A stretch of 39,095 bases of DNA from Thermoleophilia bacterium UBA5186 (GTDB taxonomy: Bacteria > Actinomycetota > Thermoleophilia > Gaiellales > Gaiellaceae). The notes under the pieces are model-generated. The model made no database searches and was not told the DNA's origin. It was given only the letters and a program-made list of their open reading frames with translations. The stretch covers positions 9,639 through 48,733 of the forward strand of contig DHWI01000005.1 in the NCBI GenBank assembly GCA_002413095.1, written 5' to 3'. Positions 18,498-27,334 of this stretch are shown here, piece by piece; position 1 is the first letter of the stretch, and each line of letters begins with the position of its first letter. Both the position numbers and the translations under genes were made by a program.

Positions 18498-20555
18498 ATG
18501 AGCGATCCACACCTGGGCTCGAGGACTCGGTCGGGCGCATTCCGGTACGACGCGAAGATCGAGCTCGACTCGCCCTCGGTCCACGCGAAGATCGTCGAGC
18601 TCGTCGGCTCGGGCAAGCGCGTGCTCGAGCTGGGCTGCGCGACGGGCTACATGTCGAAGGTGCTCCGCGACCTCGGGTGCCAGGTGGTGGCGGTCGAGAT
18701 CGACGCCGCGGCAGCGGCTGAGGCGGGCGCCTTCTGCGAGCGGGTGATCGTCGGCGACCTGGATGTGCTCGACCTGCCGGCGGCCCTCGCCGACGACTCG
18801 TTCGACGTGGTCGTTGCCGCCGACGTCCTGGAGCACCTGAAGGAGCCACAGCCGCTCCTGAGAGACCTGAAGCGCGTCCTCCGGCCGGACGGCTACGTGG
18901 TTGCGTCCGTGCCCAACGTCGCGCACGCGAGCGTCAGGCTTGCGCTGCTGGGCGGCTCGTTCCGGTACGACGAGACGGGGCTGCTCGACCGCACGCACCT
19001 GCGGTTCTTCACGTATGACACCGTGCAGGAGCTCTTCGAGGGCACCGGCTATGCCATCGGCCATGTCGAGCGCCGTCAGAAGCCGCTTGAGGAGTCCGAG
19101 GTGACCTATGACCGGAGCGCCGCCTCTCAGGAGCTGGTCGAGAGCCTCGGCCGCGATCCCGAGGCTCTGACCTACCACTTCATCATCGTCGCGCACCCGT
19201 TGCCGCGCGCCGGCCTCGCCCGCATCCAGCGGCGCGTGCGCGAGCTGGCAGAGGCGAACGACGCCGCCCGGCAGGAGCTGGAGGAGCTCCGGCGCGCCGC
19301 CGTCGAGCGCGACCTGCTGGCGCATCGAAACCACGCGCTCGAGCTGCAGCTGGCGAACCTCCGGCGCATCGGCGAGGCGCGGGCGGCGCTGGGCCGCCGG
19401 ATCCGCGAGGTCAACGACAAACGGAAGGCGGCGGTGGCGGAGCTCGCCGCCCTGCAGCAGGTCGCCCGGGAGCGGGACGACCTTGCGCGTCGACTGCGAG
19501 ACGTGGAGGAAGAGCGGGACTCGAGCGCAGGCGAGGTCGAGCGGCTGCGTTCCGCCGCCGCGGCGGAGCAGGCCGAACTCACGAGTCGTGCCGAGGAGCA
19601 ACGCGCGGCGGCGCAGCAGCAGCTTGCCTCGGTTCGCCAAGCGCTCTCGGACGAGGTTGCACGACGGATGGAGCTCGTCGCGGCGGTCAAGCGCCTGGAG
19701 CTCGAGGCGACCGAGCTGCGCGCAAAGCACCAGGAAGCGCTGGAAGTGCCGGGCGCGGTCGACGCCCCGCCGCCGGCCGACTACGTACACCTCGTGCACC
19801 GCATCCGCGGCGCCGTCGCCGCCTCCGTGCCTGCGGACGCGGTCGTGCTCGTCGCGAGCAAGGAAGTCGAGGCGCTCGAGGATCTCGGCGGCCGGACGGC
19901 CTGGCATTTCGCTCGCAGCGCCGACGCGGCCGCTCCCGGGCCTGATCCCTCCTCGGACGCCGAGGCCATCGCACAGCTCGAGGAGCTCAGGGCCGCGGGA
20001 GCCCAGTACTTCCTTCTTCCGAGCCCGTCGTTGTGGTGGCTCGACCGGTACGCCGGCCTGCGCGAGCATCTCGAGAGCCGGTACCCGGTCGTCGTCCGCG
20101 ATGCGGGCCAGTGCCTGATCTACGACCTGCGCGATCCCCTGGGAGCCAAACGCGACTACTTCGAAGGCGTCGCCCGCGTCGCCGGGCTTGCCCAGGCGGT
20201 CGTCCCTCCGGGCGCGGTCGTCGCGGTGGCAAGCAAGGGCGACGACGTGCTGCTCAAGTCGATCGGCAGGACGGCGTGGCACTTCCCGCGCGACGCCGCC
20301 GGCGCCTACACGGGCTACTACCCGGCCGACGACGCTGCCGCCGTCGCACAGCTGGAGGCGGTGCGCCGGCAGGGAGCGGAGTTCCTTCTCTTCCCCGCCT
20401 GGAGCTTCTGGTGGCTCCTGCACTACTCGCGACTGCGCGAGCACCTCGAACGGCGCTACCGTGTCGCCGCGCAGGTGGACGACACGTGCGCGATCTTCGA
20501 CTTGCGCGAGCCTCGTCGTCGGGGCATTCTCGCCCGCCTTCGGCGCTGGGCCTAG
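18498..20555 (+). CDS. Methyltransferase, long coiled coil and two FWWL domains
   Basis: A 685-residue protein. Residues 15-200 are a class I methyltransferase with RVLELGCATGYMSKVL (near 41), VVAADVLEHL and PNVAHASVRL, a type usual in glycan loci. Residues 245-415 form a long coiled coil rich in Ala, Arg and Glu. Two FWWL domains follow (432-544 and 556-670). The first copy has drifted: SKEVEALEDLGG replaces the usual SKGDExLL and it ends in SLWWL. The second is canonical (SKGDDVLL, AWHFP, YYPADD, SFWWLLHY). The ATG at 18498 follows AAGGGGAGGA at ideal spacing; an in-frame GTG at 18477 overlaps the previous stop. The coiled coil may act as a molecular ruler or scaffold, as in some chain-length regulators (speculation). 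Confidence 0.88.
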   Translation: MSDPHLGSRTRSGAFRYDAKIELDSPSVHAKIVELVGSGKRVLELGCATGYMSKVLRDLGCQVVAVEIDAAAAAEAGAFCERVIVGDLDVLDLPAALADDSFDVVVAADVLEHLKEPQPLLRDLKRVLRPDGYVVASVPNVAHASVRLALLGGSFRYDETGLLDRTHLRFFTYDTVQELFEGTGYAIGHVERRQKPLEESEVTYDRSAASQELVESLGRDPEALTYHFIIVAHPLPRAGLARIQRRVRELAEANDAARQELEELRRAAVERDLLAHRNHALELQLANLRRIGEARAALGRRIREVNDKRKAAVAELAALQQVARERDDLARRLRDVEEERDSSAGEVERLRSAAAAEQAELTSRAEEQRAAAQQQLASVRQALSDEVARRMELVAAVKRLELEATELRAKHQEALEVPGAVDAPPPADYVHLVHRIRGAVAASVPADAVVLVASKEVEALEDLGGRTAWHFARSADAAAPGPDPSSDAEAIAQLEELRAAGAQYFLLPSPSLWWLDRYAGLREHLESRYPVVVRDAGQCLIYDLRDPLGAKRDYFEGVARVAGLAQAVVPPGAVVAVASKGDDVLLKSIGRTAWHFPRDAAGAYTGYYPADDAAAVAQLEAVRRQGAEFLLFPAWSFWWLLHYSRLREHLERRYRVAAQVDDTCAIFDLREPRRRGILARLRRWA

Positions 20556-20648
20556 TCGCTGTCGTGCAGTGCAGGCATCGTGCCGGCCTTGACCCACGCG
20601 GGCCGTTCCACTTTCCTTTGTAACAAGCGGGGTTCGGGGGAGGGGAGG

Positions 20649-20696
20649 ATGCGGTACTGGCGACCAAGAAGCGGGCATTGCCGGGGAGGCAGATGA
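20649..20696 (+). CDS. Possible 15-residue leader ORF coupled to the next GT4 gene
   Basis: A very strong Shine-Dalgarno run (GGGGGAGGGGAGG) lies directly against the ATG at 20649, although the spacing is short for its nearest part. The frame reads MRYWRPRSGHCRGGR and then TGA. That stop overlaps the GT4 start as ATGA (20693-20696). The layout would couple translation of the GT4 to this small peptide. It may instead be a chance ORF in the untranslated leader. The 93 bases before it hold a TTGACC box (20589-20594) but no clear -10 at normal spacing. Confidence 0.3.
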   Translation: MRYWRPRSGHCRGGR

Positions 20697-21991
20697 CCGG
20701 CCGGCCAAAGGTTCTCTACGTCTTGCACAATCACCCCGTCGTGCGGCCGGGCGGGGCCGAGACGTACGCGCTCGAGCTGTACGAGTTCGTGCGCGACCAC
20801 GGCGAGCTCGACCCGGTTCTGCTCGCGCGTACGGGGCCGCCGATGTCGTCGGTCGAGCGCTATCGCGAGGGCACGCTGCTGACGATGGTGAACGACGATC
20901 CGAACCAGTACTTCTTCTACACCGAAAAGGACGATTTCGACTGGCTCAACGGGACGTCGCGCAGCAAGACGCTGTACACGCGCTTCTTCCGCGAGTTCCT
21001 GCTCGCGCACCGGCCGGACGTTGTGCACTTCCAGCACACGCTGTTCTTCGGCTACGACGTCCTCAGGGAGACGCGGAACACGCTCCCGGACGCGTCGATC
21101 GTCTACACGCTGCACGAGTTCCTGCCCATCTGCCACCGGAACGGGCAGATGGTGCGGGTGGGCTCCGACGAAACGTGCCTCGAGTCGTCGCCGCGTCGCT
21201 GCCACGAGTGCTTTCCGCACATCTCGCCGCAGAGCTTCTTCCTGCGAAAGCGCTTCATCTCCTCGCACCTAGCGCTCGTCGACCAGTTCCTCGCACCCAG
21301 CCGGTTCCTTCTCGAGCGCTACGTCGACTGGGGGCTCCCCAGGCACAAGGTGAGGTATGAGGAGTACGGGCGCCTCCGGACCTCGGGGCTCGTTCCCCCG
21401 AGCGAGACGGGTGAGCAGCGGCCCCGCAACCGATTCGGCTTCTTCGGCCAACTGAACCATTTCAAGGGTGTCACGGTGCTGCTCAAGGCGATGGCGATCC
21501 TCGCCAAGGAGAGGAGCGATGCGCACCTGTGGCTGCACGGGGCGAACCTCGAGCTCCAGCCCGAGGCGTTCCGCAACGAGCTCGCGGAGCTGCTCGAGGG
21601 CGCGGACAACGTCACCTTCGTCGGTCGGTACGACCGCGGCGAGCAGGCGCGGCTGATGGCGAACGTCGACTGGGTGGTCGTGCCGTCGATCTGGTGGGAG
21701 AACTCGCCGCTCGTGATCCAGGAGGCGTTTCAGTGCGGGCGGCCCGTGATCTGCAGCGACATCGGCGGGATGGCCGAAAAGGTCGTGCACGGGGAAGACG
21801 GCCTCCACTTTCGCGCAGGAGACCCCGAGTCGCTTGCCCGGGCGATCGGCGAGGCGGCGCGGGGTCGAGACGTGTGGGAGCAGCTTCGCGCCGGGATCCG
21901 CGAGGTGTACTCGATGGAGGAGCACGCCGCGGCGCTGACGGAGCTCTACCGTGAGCTGCTCGATCGCCACGCACAGGGGATCCTGGTGTGA
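20693..21991 (+). CDS. Glycosyltransferase family 4 (GT-B fold)
   Basis: A 432-residue retaining glycosyltransferase. The N-terminus reads TGRPKVLYVLHNHPVVRPGG, with the GGAE motif after it, as in GT4 enzymes. The Cys-containing stretch LHEFLPICHRNGQ and a later CHECF pair are common in this group. The C-terminal half has FGFFGQLNHFKGVTVLL and PSIWWENSPLVIQEAF, where E-x7-E (ENSPLVIQE) marks the donor site. The ATG at 20693 is chosen because GGGGAGG lies at 20683-20689; an in-frame TTG at 20678 has none. A 137-base gap before this gene suggests it may begin a new transcript within the rightward arm. It overlaps the next gene by GTGA. Sugar specificity cannot be read. Confidence 0.92.
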   Translation: MTGRPKVLYVLHNHPVVRPGGAETYALELYEFVRDHGELDPVLLARTGPPMSSVERYREGTLLTMVNDDPNQYFFYTEKDDFDWLNGTSRSKTLYTRFFREFLLAHRPDVVHFQHTLFFGYDVLRETRNTLPDASIVYTLHEFLPICHRNGQMVRVGSDETCLESSPRRCHECFPHISPQSFFLRKRFISSHLALVDQFLAPSRFLLERYVDWGLPRHKVRYEEYGRLRTSGLVPPSETGEQRPRNRFGFFGQLNHFKGVTVLLKAMAILAKERSDAHLWLHGANLELQPEAFRNELAELLEGADNVTFVGRYDRGEQARLMANVDWVVVPSIWWENSPLVIQEAFQCGRPVICSDIGGMAEKVVHGEDGLHFRAGDPESLARAIGEAARGRDVWEQLRAGIREVYSMEEHAAALTELYRELLDRHAQGILV

Positions 21992-24900
21992 GCGCGCCTG
22001 CCTCTGTCTTCTCGGAGGAGCAGCTCGGGCCGGGCTGGATCGACCAGGCGTGCTGGCTGACCGGCGACGTCCTGCTCCTCTGCGGCTGGCTTGGCGCCCC
22101 AGAAGGCGAGCGGCCCGAGGGCTGGCTCGACCGTGACGGCGAGGTCATTCCCCTCGACATCCGGGCACTGGCGTACCCGCGGGCAGACGTCGCCCTCCCG
22201 GACGCGGGACGGCTGCTCGTCGCGCGGGTGCTCGGAGGGGCGGCGATCCAGGAGCGGCTGGGAGTGCTCGTCCTGCGCGCGGGCGACGACGTCGTGTCTC
22301 CGGGCCCAGCGGAACTAAGCGGGTCGCTGGTCGACCTCGACGTCGCTGCCGGGTCTCTCGCCCTGATCGCGCACGACTTCGCCGAGCCGGTCGCCGCTTT
22401 CCTCGGCACCCTTGCTGCCTCGCCGGGGAGCCTGGACGAAGTCGGCTTCGAGGCGAGCCTGGGCGTGCTCCTGGCGCGGCTCCGGGAGCAACGCTTCGCA
22501 CCAACGGCGGAGCGGTGGGCTGTGAGGGGGGAGCGTCTGTTCCAAATCGACGAGACGTCGTTCTACCTCACCGGCTGGCTCCACGACGAGCACGCCGAGG
22601 TCACCCGGTTCACTGCGATCTCGCCGGAGGGGCTGCGAGCTGAGCTCCTGGGAAGAACGTTTCGCTACCGGCGGCTGGACATCGAGCAGGTCTACGCGCT
22701 GGCACCCGGGCGGTCTGGCTTCGTGGCCTACTTCACCCTCGACGGCGCGGGCAATGCGATCGAGGGCTGGACGCTGGAGCTCGAGGACGCAGCCGGCGCC
22801 GTCCTGATGGTCGCTGCGCCGCCGGTGGTGCGCGAGCCGGTGGCGCTGCGGGACGCGCTGATCGGCGATCTCGCGCTTGCGGGCTCGCACGAGGACGAGC
22901 TGATGGCCGACCACGTGTACCCGGCGATGAGCCGGCTGCAGGAACGGATCCATAGCGCAGCAGTCGTCGAGAGGGTGGTCCAGTACGGCCGTGCCGCGAG
23001 CGTGGCTCCCGACGTCTCCGTCGTGATCCCCCTCTACCGGCGGGTGGACCTTCTCGAGCATCAGCTCGCCCAGTTCGCCGACGACCCATCCATCCGCGAG
23101 GCCGACCTGATCTACGTCCTCGACTCGCCCGAGCACGCCCGCGGCGTCGAGGTCCTGGGCGAGGGACTCTTCGAGCTCTACCGGGTGCCGTTCCGGCTGG
23201 TCATCCTCGCCGAGAACGTCGGCTTCTCCGGCGCGACCAACGCCGGTGCCTCGCTTGCCCGCGGCCGCCTGCTCCTCTTCCTGAACTCCGACGTCGTGCC
23301 GGTCGAGCCGGGCTGGCTCGATGCGCTCTCCACGTTCTACGACGTGACGCCGCGTATCGGCGCGCTGGGGCCGAAGCTGCTCTTCGAAGACGATTCGCTG
23401 CAGCACGCAGGCATGTACTTCCGCCGAGCGGCGGGCACCCAGATCTGGGAGAACGCGCACTACTACAAGGGGCTGCACCGGACCTTCCCCGAGGCGAACG
23501 TCGCGCGGCCCGTGCCGGCGGTGAGCGCGGCGTGCATGATGATCGACCGGGAGCTCTTCGAGGACATCGGCGGCCTACGCGGCCTGTACGTCCAGGGCGA
23601 TTACGAGGACTCCGACCTCTGTCTGCGGCTGCTCGAGCAAGGGCTCGAAAGCTGGTACCTGCCGGAGGTCGAGCTCTACCACCTTGAAGGCCAGTCGTAT
23701 CCGTCCCAGCTTCGTCGACTGACGAGCCAGTACAACGCCTGGCACCACACCTATCTCTGGAGAGAGCGCATCGAGGAGCTCGTCGGCGACGAGCCGGTTC
23801 GTCGAAGCTCTCCCGGCCCCCAAGCTGCGCCCACGACGCCCCGCGCTCCGGAGATCTCTGCGACCCGCCCGCCTGCTACCGACGCCGTCGGAATCAAGGA
23901 CGAGCTCAGAGCGCTGATCGTCCGCTCGGTCGGCGTTCCCTACATCAGCGCCTCGCCGGTCGAGGGAATCAAGACCGGCAACAACTACCAGTCGGTCGCG
24001 CTCGGCGACACGCGGACGAACGGGTTCCGCACGCCGCGCGCGGACCTCCTGGACCAGGTGGACTTTCGCGACAAGCGCGTGCTCGACCTCGGCTCGAACC
24101 TCGGGGAGCTGAGCCGGGAGGCTCGCAGGCGGGACGCCGCGCTGGTCGACGGCTTCGAGTACGACCAGTTCTTCCTCGACATCGGCAATGCGGTCAACGC
24201 CTACAACGACATCACGCGGGTCTCGTTCTACCAACGGGACCTGAGCGACCGCACGATCTACGACGAGCACTACGACATCGTTCTCGCCTTTTCGGTCTTT
24301 CCGTACATCCAGCCCTCGCTGGACAGGATCGCCGAGATCACCGACGGAGTGCTCGTCCTCGAGACCCACAAGCTCGAGGACAACCTCGAGTCCTACTACC
24401 TGAAGCACGTCCTGCCGCATTTCCCCTACTACAAGCTGCTGGGGGAGACGGAGTGGGGCACGCGCCACGAGCCGTCCGACAAGCGGGCGGTGCTCGCGTT
24501 CGCCAAGGATCCCGCCGCGCTCGAAGCCGCGCTCCTGCCCGGGGCGGCGGCGCAGCCCCAGCCAACGCTGGGCGGGCAGGCGCCCACGGCGGCGCCCACC
24601 GCAGGCGATCTGTACGCGGACGCCGCGAGGACAGGCCTTCAGGAGAGGTTCTTCTCCGCGTTCGAGTTCGACTCGCCGGACGACCTCCTCGCTGCGGTCG
24701 CCGGAATCGAGCTCGACCTCGACCGGATCGCGCGAAGCCGCGACTCCCAGGCCTACGAGTACCTGGGCTGGGTCTACTGGCTCCTCTTTCTGAAGGGCTG
24801 CATCCAGTACGCGGACCGCGGGCTAGCGGGCCCTGGGAACGTCCATTACGACTACCTGACCGGGTACTTCTTCGACCGGCAGCGCGACCCGCGGCTGGCC

Positions 24901-26160
24901 CGCGCCGCGGTCGACCCTGAGGTCGGTCTCGCGACGGTCGTCGAGCGCCGCTTCCGCGACTTCGAGTTTTTCCGGTCCCGCGCCGGCGAGGACGTCGCCG
25001 AGGAGGTCGCGCCGATCCGGGTCTACGTGCCGAACCCGCCGCCCGAGTACCCGAATTACGTATACGTCGAGGGCTCGGATGAGCCGCTCCCGGCGGCGCG
25101 CCTCGACGGCTGGCACCGCTTGTTCCTGGCGCGTGTGTTCGGTACGCCGCGCCTCCGCTGCACCGTGCTACGCGAGGAACAGCCACTCCCGCACATCCGC
25201 GGCAACATCGAGGAGTTCCGCCACGACGGCCGCTCGCTGCGGGTGCACGGCTGGTGCCTGCGGAGCGATCGGCGGATCGACGCCCTGGAGGTGCGTGTCG
25301 GCGGACGGCGCATCCAGCCCGTCGGGATGACCGAGCGGCCCGACGTCGCCGGGCATTTCCCGGACATACCCGACGCTCTCCACTCCGGCTTCGCAGTCGA
25401 CTGCGAATGGGAGCTCGCCAGCGACGAGCCGATCGCGTTCGAGCTCGTCGCGCTCAGCGACTGGATTTCGGTCGGGGTGATGCGCGCCTACCTGCTGCCG
25501 CAGATGCTGGACGAGCGCACCCTGCCGGCGCCGCTGCTGGCGTGGGCGGAGCTGGAGGCGGGCGATCCGTTCGCCGTCGCGAGCCGCTCGGCGAAGCGGC
25601 TGCACGAGCTGCTTGCACCGCTCGGCCGGCACCGTCGCCTCGACTCGTTCGAATCGGTCCTGGACTGGGGTGTGGGCTCGAGCCTGCTGCAGTTCTTCTT
25701 GCCTGACTTCCTGCCTCGCGCGGTCGCGATCGGCGTCGACTCGGACCCGGATGCGGTCGAGCGGTGCCGGCGTTGCGGGCTTCCAGGAGAGTTCCACACC
25801 GTCGCGCCGCTGCCCCCGACGGGGCTGCCCGCGGAGTCTGTCGACCTCGCCCTTGCTTGCACCGCGCTCCGAACCCTCGATCCCGAGGGGCAGGCCGCGT
25901 GGCTCGACGAGCTGGCCCGACTTGTGCGGCCTGGGGGCTACGTCGTGGCCAGCGTTCACGGCGAGCTGCTGCGGCCGTTCCAGGACCCGGCCGTTCGCGA
26001 GCGACTGGACGCGGAGGGCGTCTCCAATACGGCCGGCGGGGGTACGCACCAGACCATGGAGTACACCCTCCGCGAGTTCTCCCGGCGGTTCGAGGTGCTC
26101 GAGTACGTCGCCGGAGGGGTCGACGACCTCGCAGATCTGCTGGTGATGCGACGGCCATGA
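21988..26160 (+). CDS. Multidomain glycan protein: GW modules, GT2, and two methyltransferase-like domains
   Basis: A 1,390-residue protein. The first about 330 residues look like beta-sandwich modules (CGWLGAPEG near 30, LTGWLHDEHAEVTRF near 190). A GT2 domain spans 341-600 (VSVVIPLYRRVDLLEHQ, FLNSDVVP near 430, GDYEDSDLCLRL near 536). A methyltransferase-like domain spans about 690-845 (VLDLGSNLGELS near 697). A region with no known match spans about 870-1070. A GW module follows near 1080-1175 (VHGWCLRSDRRIDALEV, ERPDVAGHFPD), and a last methyltransferase-like domain begins near 1224 with VLDWGVGSSLLQ, whose glycine loop departs from the usual pattern. The GTG start overlaps the GT4 stop. 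Likely a scaffolded sugar-adding and methylating enzyme (inference). Confidence 0.88.
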   Translation: MSAPASVFSEEQLGPGWIDQACWLTGDVLLLCGWLGAPEGERPEGWLDRDGEVIPLDIRALAYPRADVALPDAGRLLVARVLGGAAIQERLGVLVLRAGDDVVSPGPAELSGSLVDLDVAAGSLALIAHDFAEPVAAFLGTLAASPGSLDEVGFEASLGVLLARLREQRFAPTAERWAVRGERLFQIDETSFYLTGWLHDEHAEVTRFTAISPEGLRAELLGRTFRYRRLDIEQVYALAPGRSGFVAYFTLDGAGNAIEGWTLELEDAAGAVLMVAAPPVVREPVALRDALIGDLALAGSHEDELMADHVYPAMSRLQERIHSAAVVERVVQYGRAASVAPDVSVVIPLYRRVDLLEHQLAQFADDPSIREADLIYVLDSPEHARGVEVLGEGLFELYRVPFRLVILAENVGFSGATNAGASLARGRLLLFLNSDVVPVEPGWLDALSTFYDVTPRIGALGPKLLFEDDSLQHAGMYFRRAAGTQIWENAHYYKGLHRTFPEANVARPVPAVSAACMMIDRELFEDIGGLRGLYVQGDYEDSDLCLRLLEQGLESWYLPEVELYHLEGQSYPSQLRRLTSQYNAWHHTYLWRERIEELVGDEPVRRSSPGPQAAPTTPRAPEISATRPPATDAVGIKDELRALIVRSVGVPYISASPVEGIKTGNNYQSVALGDTRTNGFRTPRADLLDQVDFRDKRVLDLGSNLGELSREARRRDAALVDGFEYDQFFLDIGNAVNAYNDITRVSFYQRDLSDRTIYDEHYDIVLAFSVFPYIQPSLDRIAEITDGVLVLETHKLEDNLESYYLKHVLPHFPYYKLLGETEWGTRHEPSDKRAVLAFAKDPAALEAALLPGAAAQPQPTLGGQAPTAAPTAGDLYADAARTGLQERFFSAFEFDSPDDLLAAVAGIELDLDRIARSRDSQAYEYLGWVYWLLFLKGCIQYADRGLAGPGNVHYDYLTGYFFDRQRDPRLARAAVDPEVGLATVVERRFRDFEFFRSRAGEDVAEEVAPIRVYVPNPPPEYPNYVYVEGSDEPLPAARLDGWHRLFLARVFGTPRLRCTVLREEQPLPHIRGNIEEFRHDGRSLRVHGWCLRSDRRIDALEVRVGGRRIQPVGMTERPDVAGHFPDIPDALHSGFAVDCEWELASDEPIAFELVALSDWISVGVMRAYLLPQMLDERTLPAPLLAWAELEAGDPFAVASRSAKRLHELLAPLGRHRRLDSFESVLDWGVGSSLLQFFLPDFLPRAVAIGVDSDPDAVERCRRCGLPGEFHTVAPLPPTGLPAESVDLALACTALRTLDPEGQAAWLDELARLVRPGGYVVASVHGELLRPFQDPAVRERLDAEGVSNTAGGGTHQTMEYTLREFSRRFEVLEYVAGGVDDLADLLVMRRP

Positions 26161-27332
26161 GCGCCCCCCGAGCTGCGGCCGCCGGGGCACTTGCTCTCGC
26201 GCTCGCCTGGCCTGCGGCCGGCGCGCGCGCCGACCAGCAGGCCGCGCGCATTGCCGGCCCCGAGCAGGTCGTCTTCAGTTATGCGCAGAGCCGCTGCGGC
26301 GACTCCGACTTTCCCGACCTACCGGCGCGTGCATTTCGCGGCGCCCACGGCCGCGTACAGCTCATCCTCTCCCACTACGTCAACCGGCGCATGATCGGAC
26401 GCGACCTCAATCATCTGACGCATCCGTGCGCCCCGATCATGGCGTCGAACGGGAACGACGATCCGGCGGCGTTCGACGACCGGCGGTGGATAGCGTCGGT
26501 CTACACCCTCAACGGCAAGACCATCTTCGCGCTCGTCCACGAGGAGTATCAGGGGCACCTCCACCCGGGCCATTGCCCCTCGGGCGTCTATGCCATGTGC
26601 TGGTACAACGCGGTCACGTTCGCGGTGTCCACCAACGGCGGCAAGACCTACATCCAGCCGCGGCCTCCGGCGCAGCTCGTGGCCACCATCCCGAACCAGT
26701 ACGTCCCCGACCATGGCCCCACGGGGATCTTCGCGCCGAGCAACATCGTCCGGAAGGGCGCCTACTACTACGCCCTCGCCCAGGTGATCGGGCCCGGGGG
26801 GACGCCCCGGGGCACCTGCGTCATGCGCACGCGGAGCCTGGCTGTGCCGAGCGCGTGGCGGGGCTGGGATGGGAGCGGCTTCACAGTCCAGTTCGCTGAT
26901 CCGTACATGGGCCGGCGCAAGTCGGTGCCGCAGTACCAGTGCCAGCCCGTCTCGCCGGCGCAGATCTCGCAGATGCGAGAGAGCCTGACCTACAACACGT
27001 TCTTCCACAGCTTCCTACTCGTCGGCCAGTCGCGCGCGACGGATACGCAGACGGGCCAGACGGTCTGGGGCTTCTACTTCTCGCTCTCCAACGATCTCGT
27101 GCACTGGAGCCAGCGGCAGCTCCTGATGGAAGCCACGACGACGACGTCCTACGCGTGCGGCGGCCCGGACCCGATCGCCTATCCGTCGATCATCGATCCC
27201 AACAGCCGCTCCCGGAACTTCGAGACCTCGGGGAAGCGCGTCTACCTCTACTTCACGCGCTTCAACTACGCGAACTGCCGGCAGACAAACGATCGTGACC
27301 TGATCCGGGTCCCGATCGAGCTCTCCCAGTAA
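26157..27332 (+). CDS. Secreted protein, probable glycosidase-like beta-propeller
   Basis: A 391-residue protein with a signal peptide (MSAPRAAAAGALALALAWPA, cleavage probably after GARA). The mature part has repeated aromatic strands such as TFAVSTNGGKTY, YYYALAQVIG, VWGFYFSLSNDLVHWS and RVYLYFTRFNYANC. The phrase S-x-D-L-x-x-W-S is typical of five-bladed propeller glycosidases (GH43/GH32-like), but the catalytic acids cannot be assigned, so activity is uncertain. Even numbers of cysteines suggest disulfides outside the cell. The ATG overlaps the previous stop as ATGA and the next gene begins two bases after the TAA, so this exported protein is embedded in the cytoplasmic glycan operon and may process the finished polymer (inference). 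An open frame extends upstream to 25764 but lies inside the previous gene. Confidence 0.8.
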   Translation: MSAPRAAAAGALALALAWPAAGARADQQAARIAGPEQVVFSYAQSRCGDSDFPDLPARAFRGAHGRVQLILSHYVNRRMIGRDLNHLTHPCAPIMASNGNDDPAAFDDRRWIASVYTLNGKTIFALVHEEYQGHLHPGHCPSGVYAMCWYNAVTFAVSTNGGKTYIQPRPPAQLVATIPNQYVPDHGPTGIFAPSNIVRKGAYYYALAQVIGPGGTPRGTCVMRTRSLAVPSAWRGWDGSGFTVQFADPYMGRRKSVPQYQCQPVSPAQISQMRESLTYNTFFHSFLLVGQSRATDTQTGQTVWGFYFSLSNDLVHWSQRQLLMEATTTTSYACGGPDPIAYPSIIDPNSRSRNFETSGKRVYLYFTRFNYANCRQTNDRDLIRVPIELSQ

Positions 27333-27334
27333 TC

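Noticed and set aside
18426..20708. A 760-codon minus-strand open frame
   Set aside because: It is the antisense shadow of the methyltransferase/FWWL gene.
25764..26156. N-terminal extension of the secreted propeller protein
   Set aside because: It would overlap the end of the previous gene by about 400 bases, and the signal peptide begins at the ATG at 26157.
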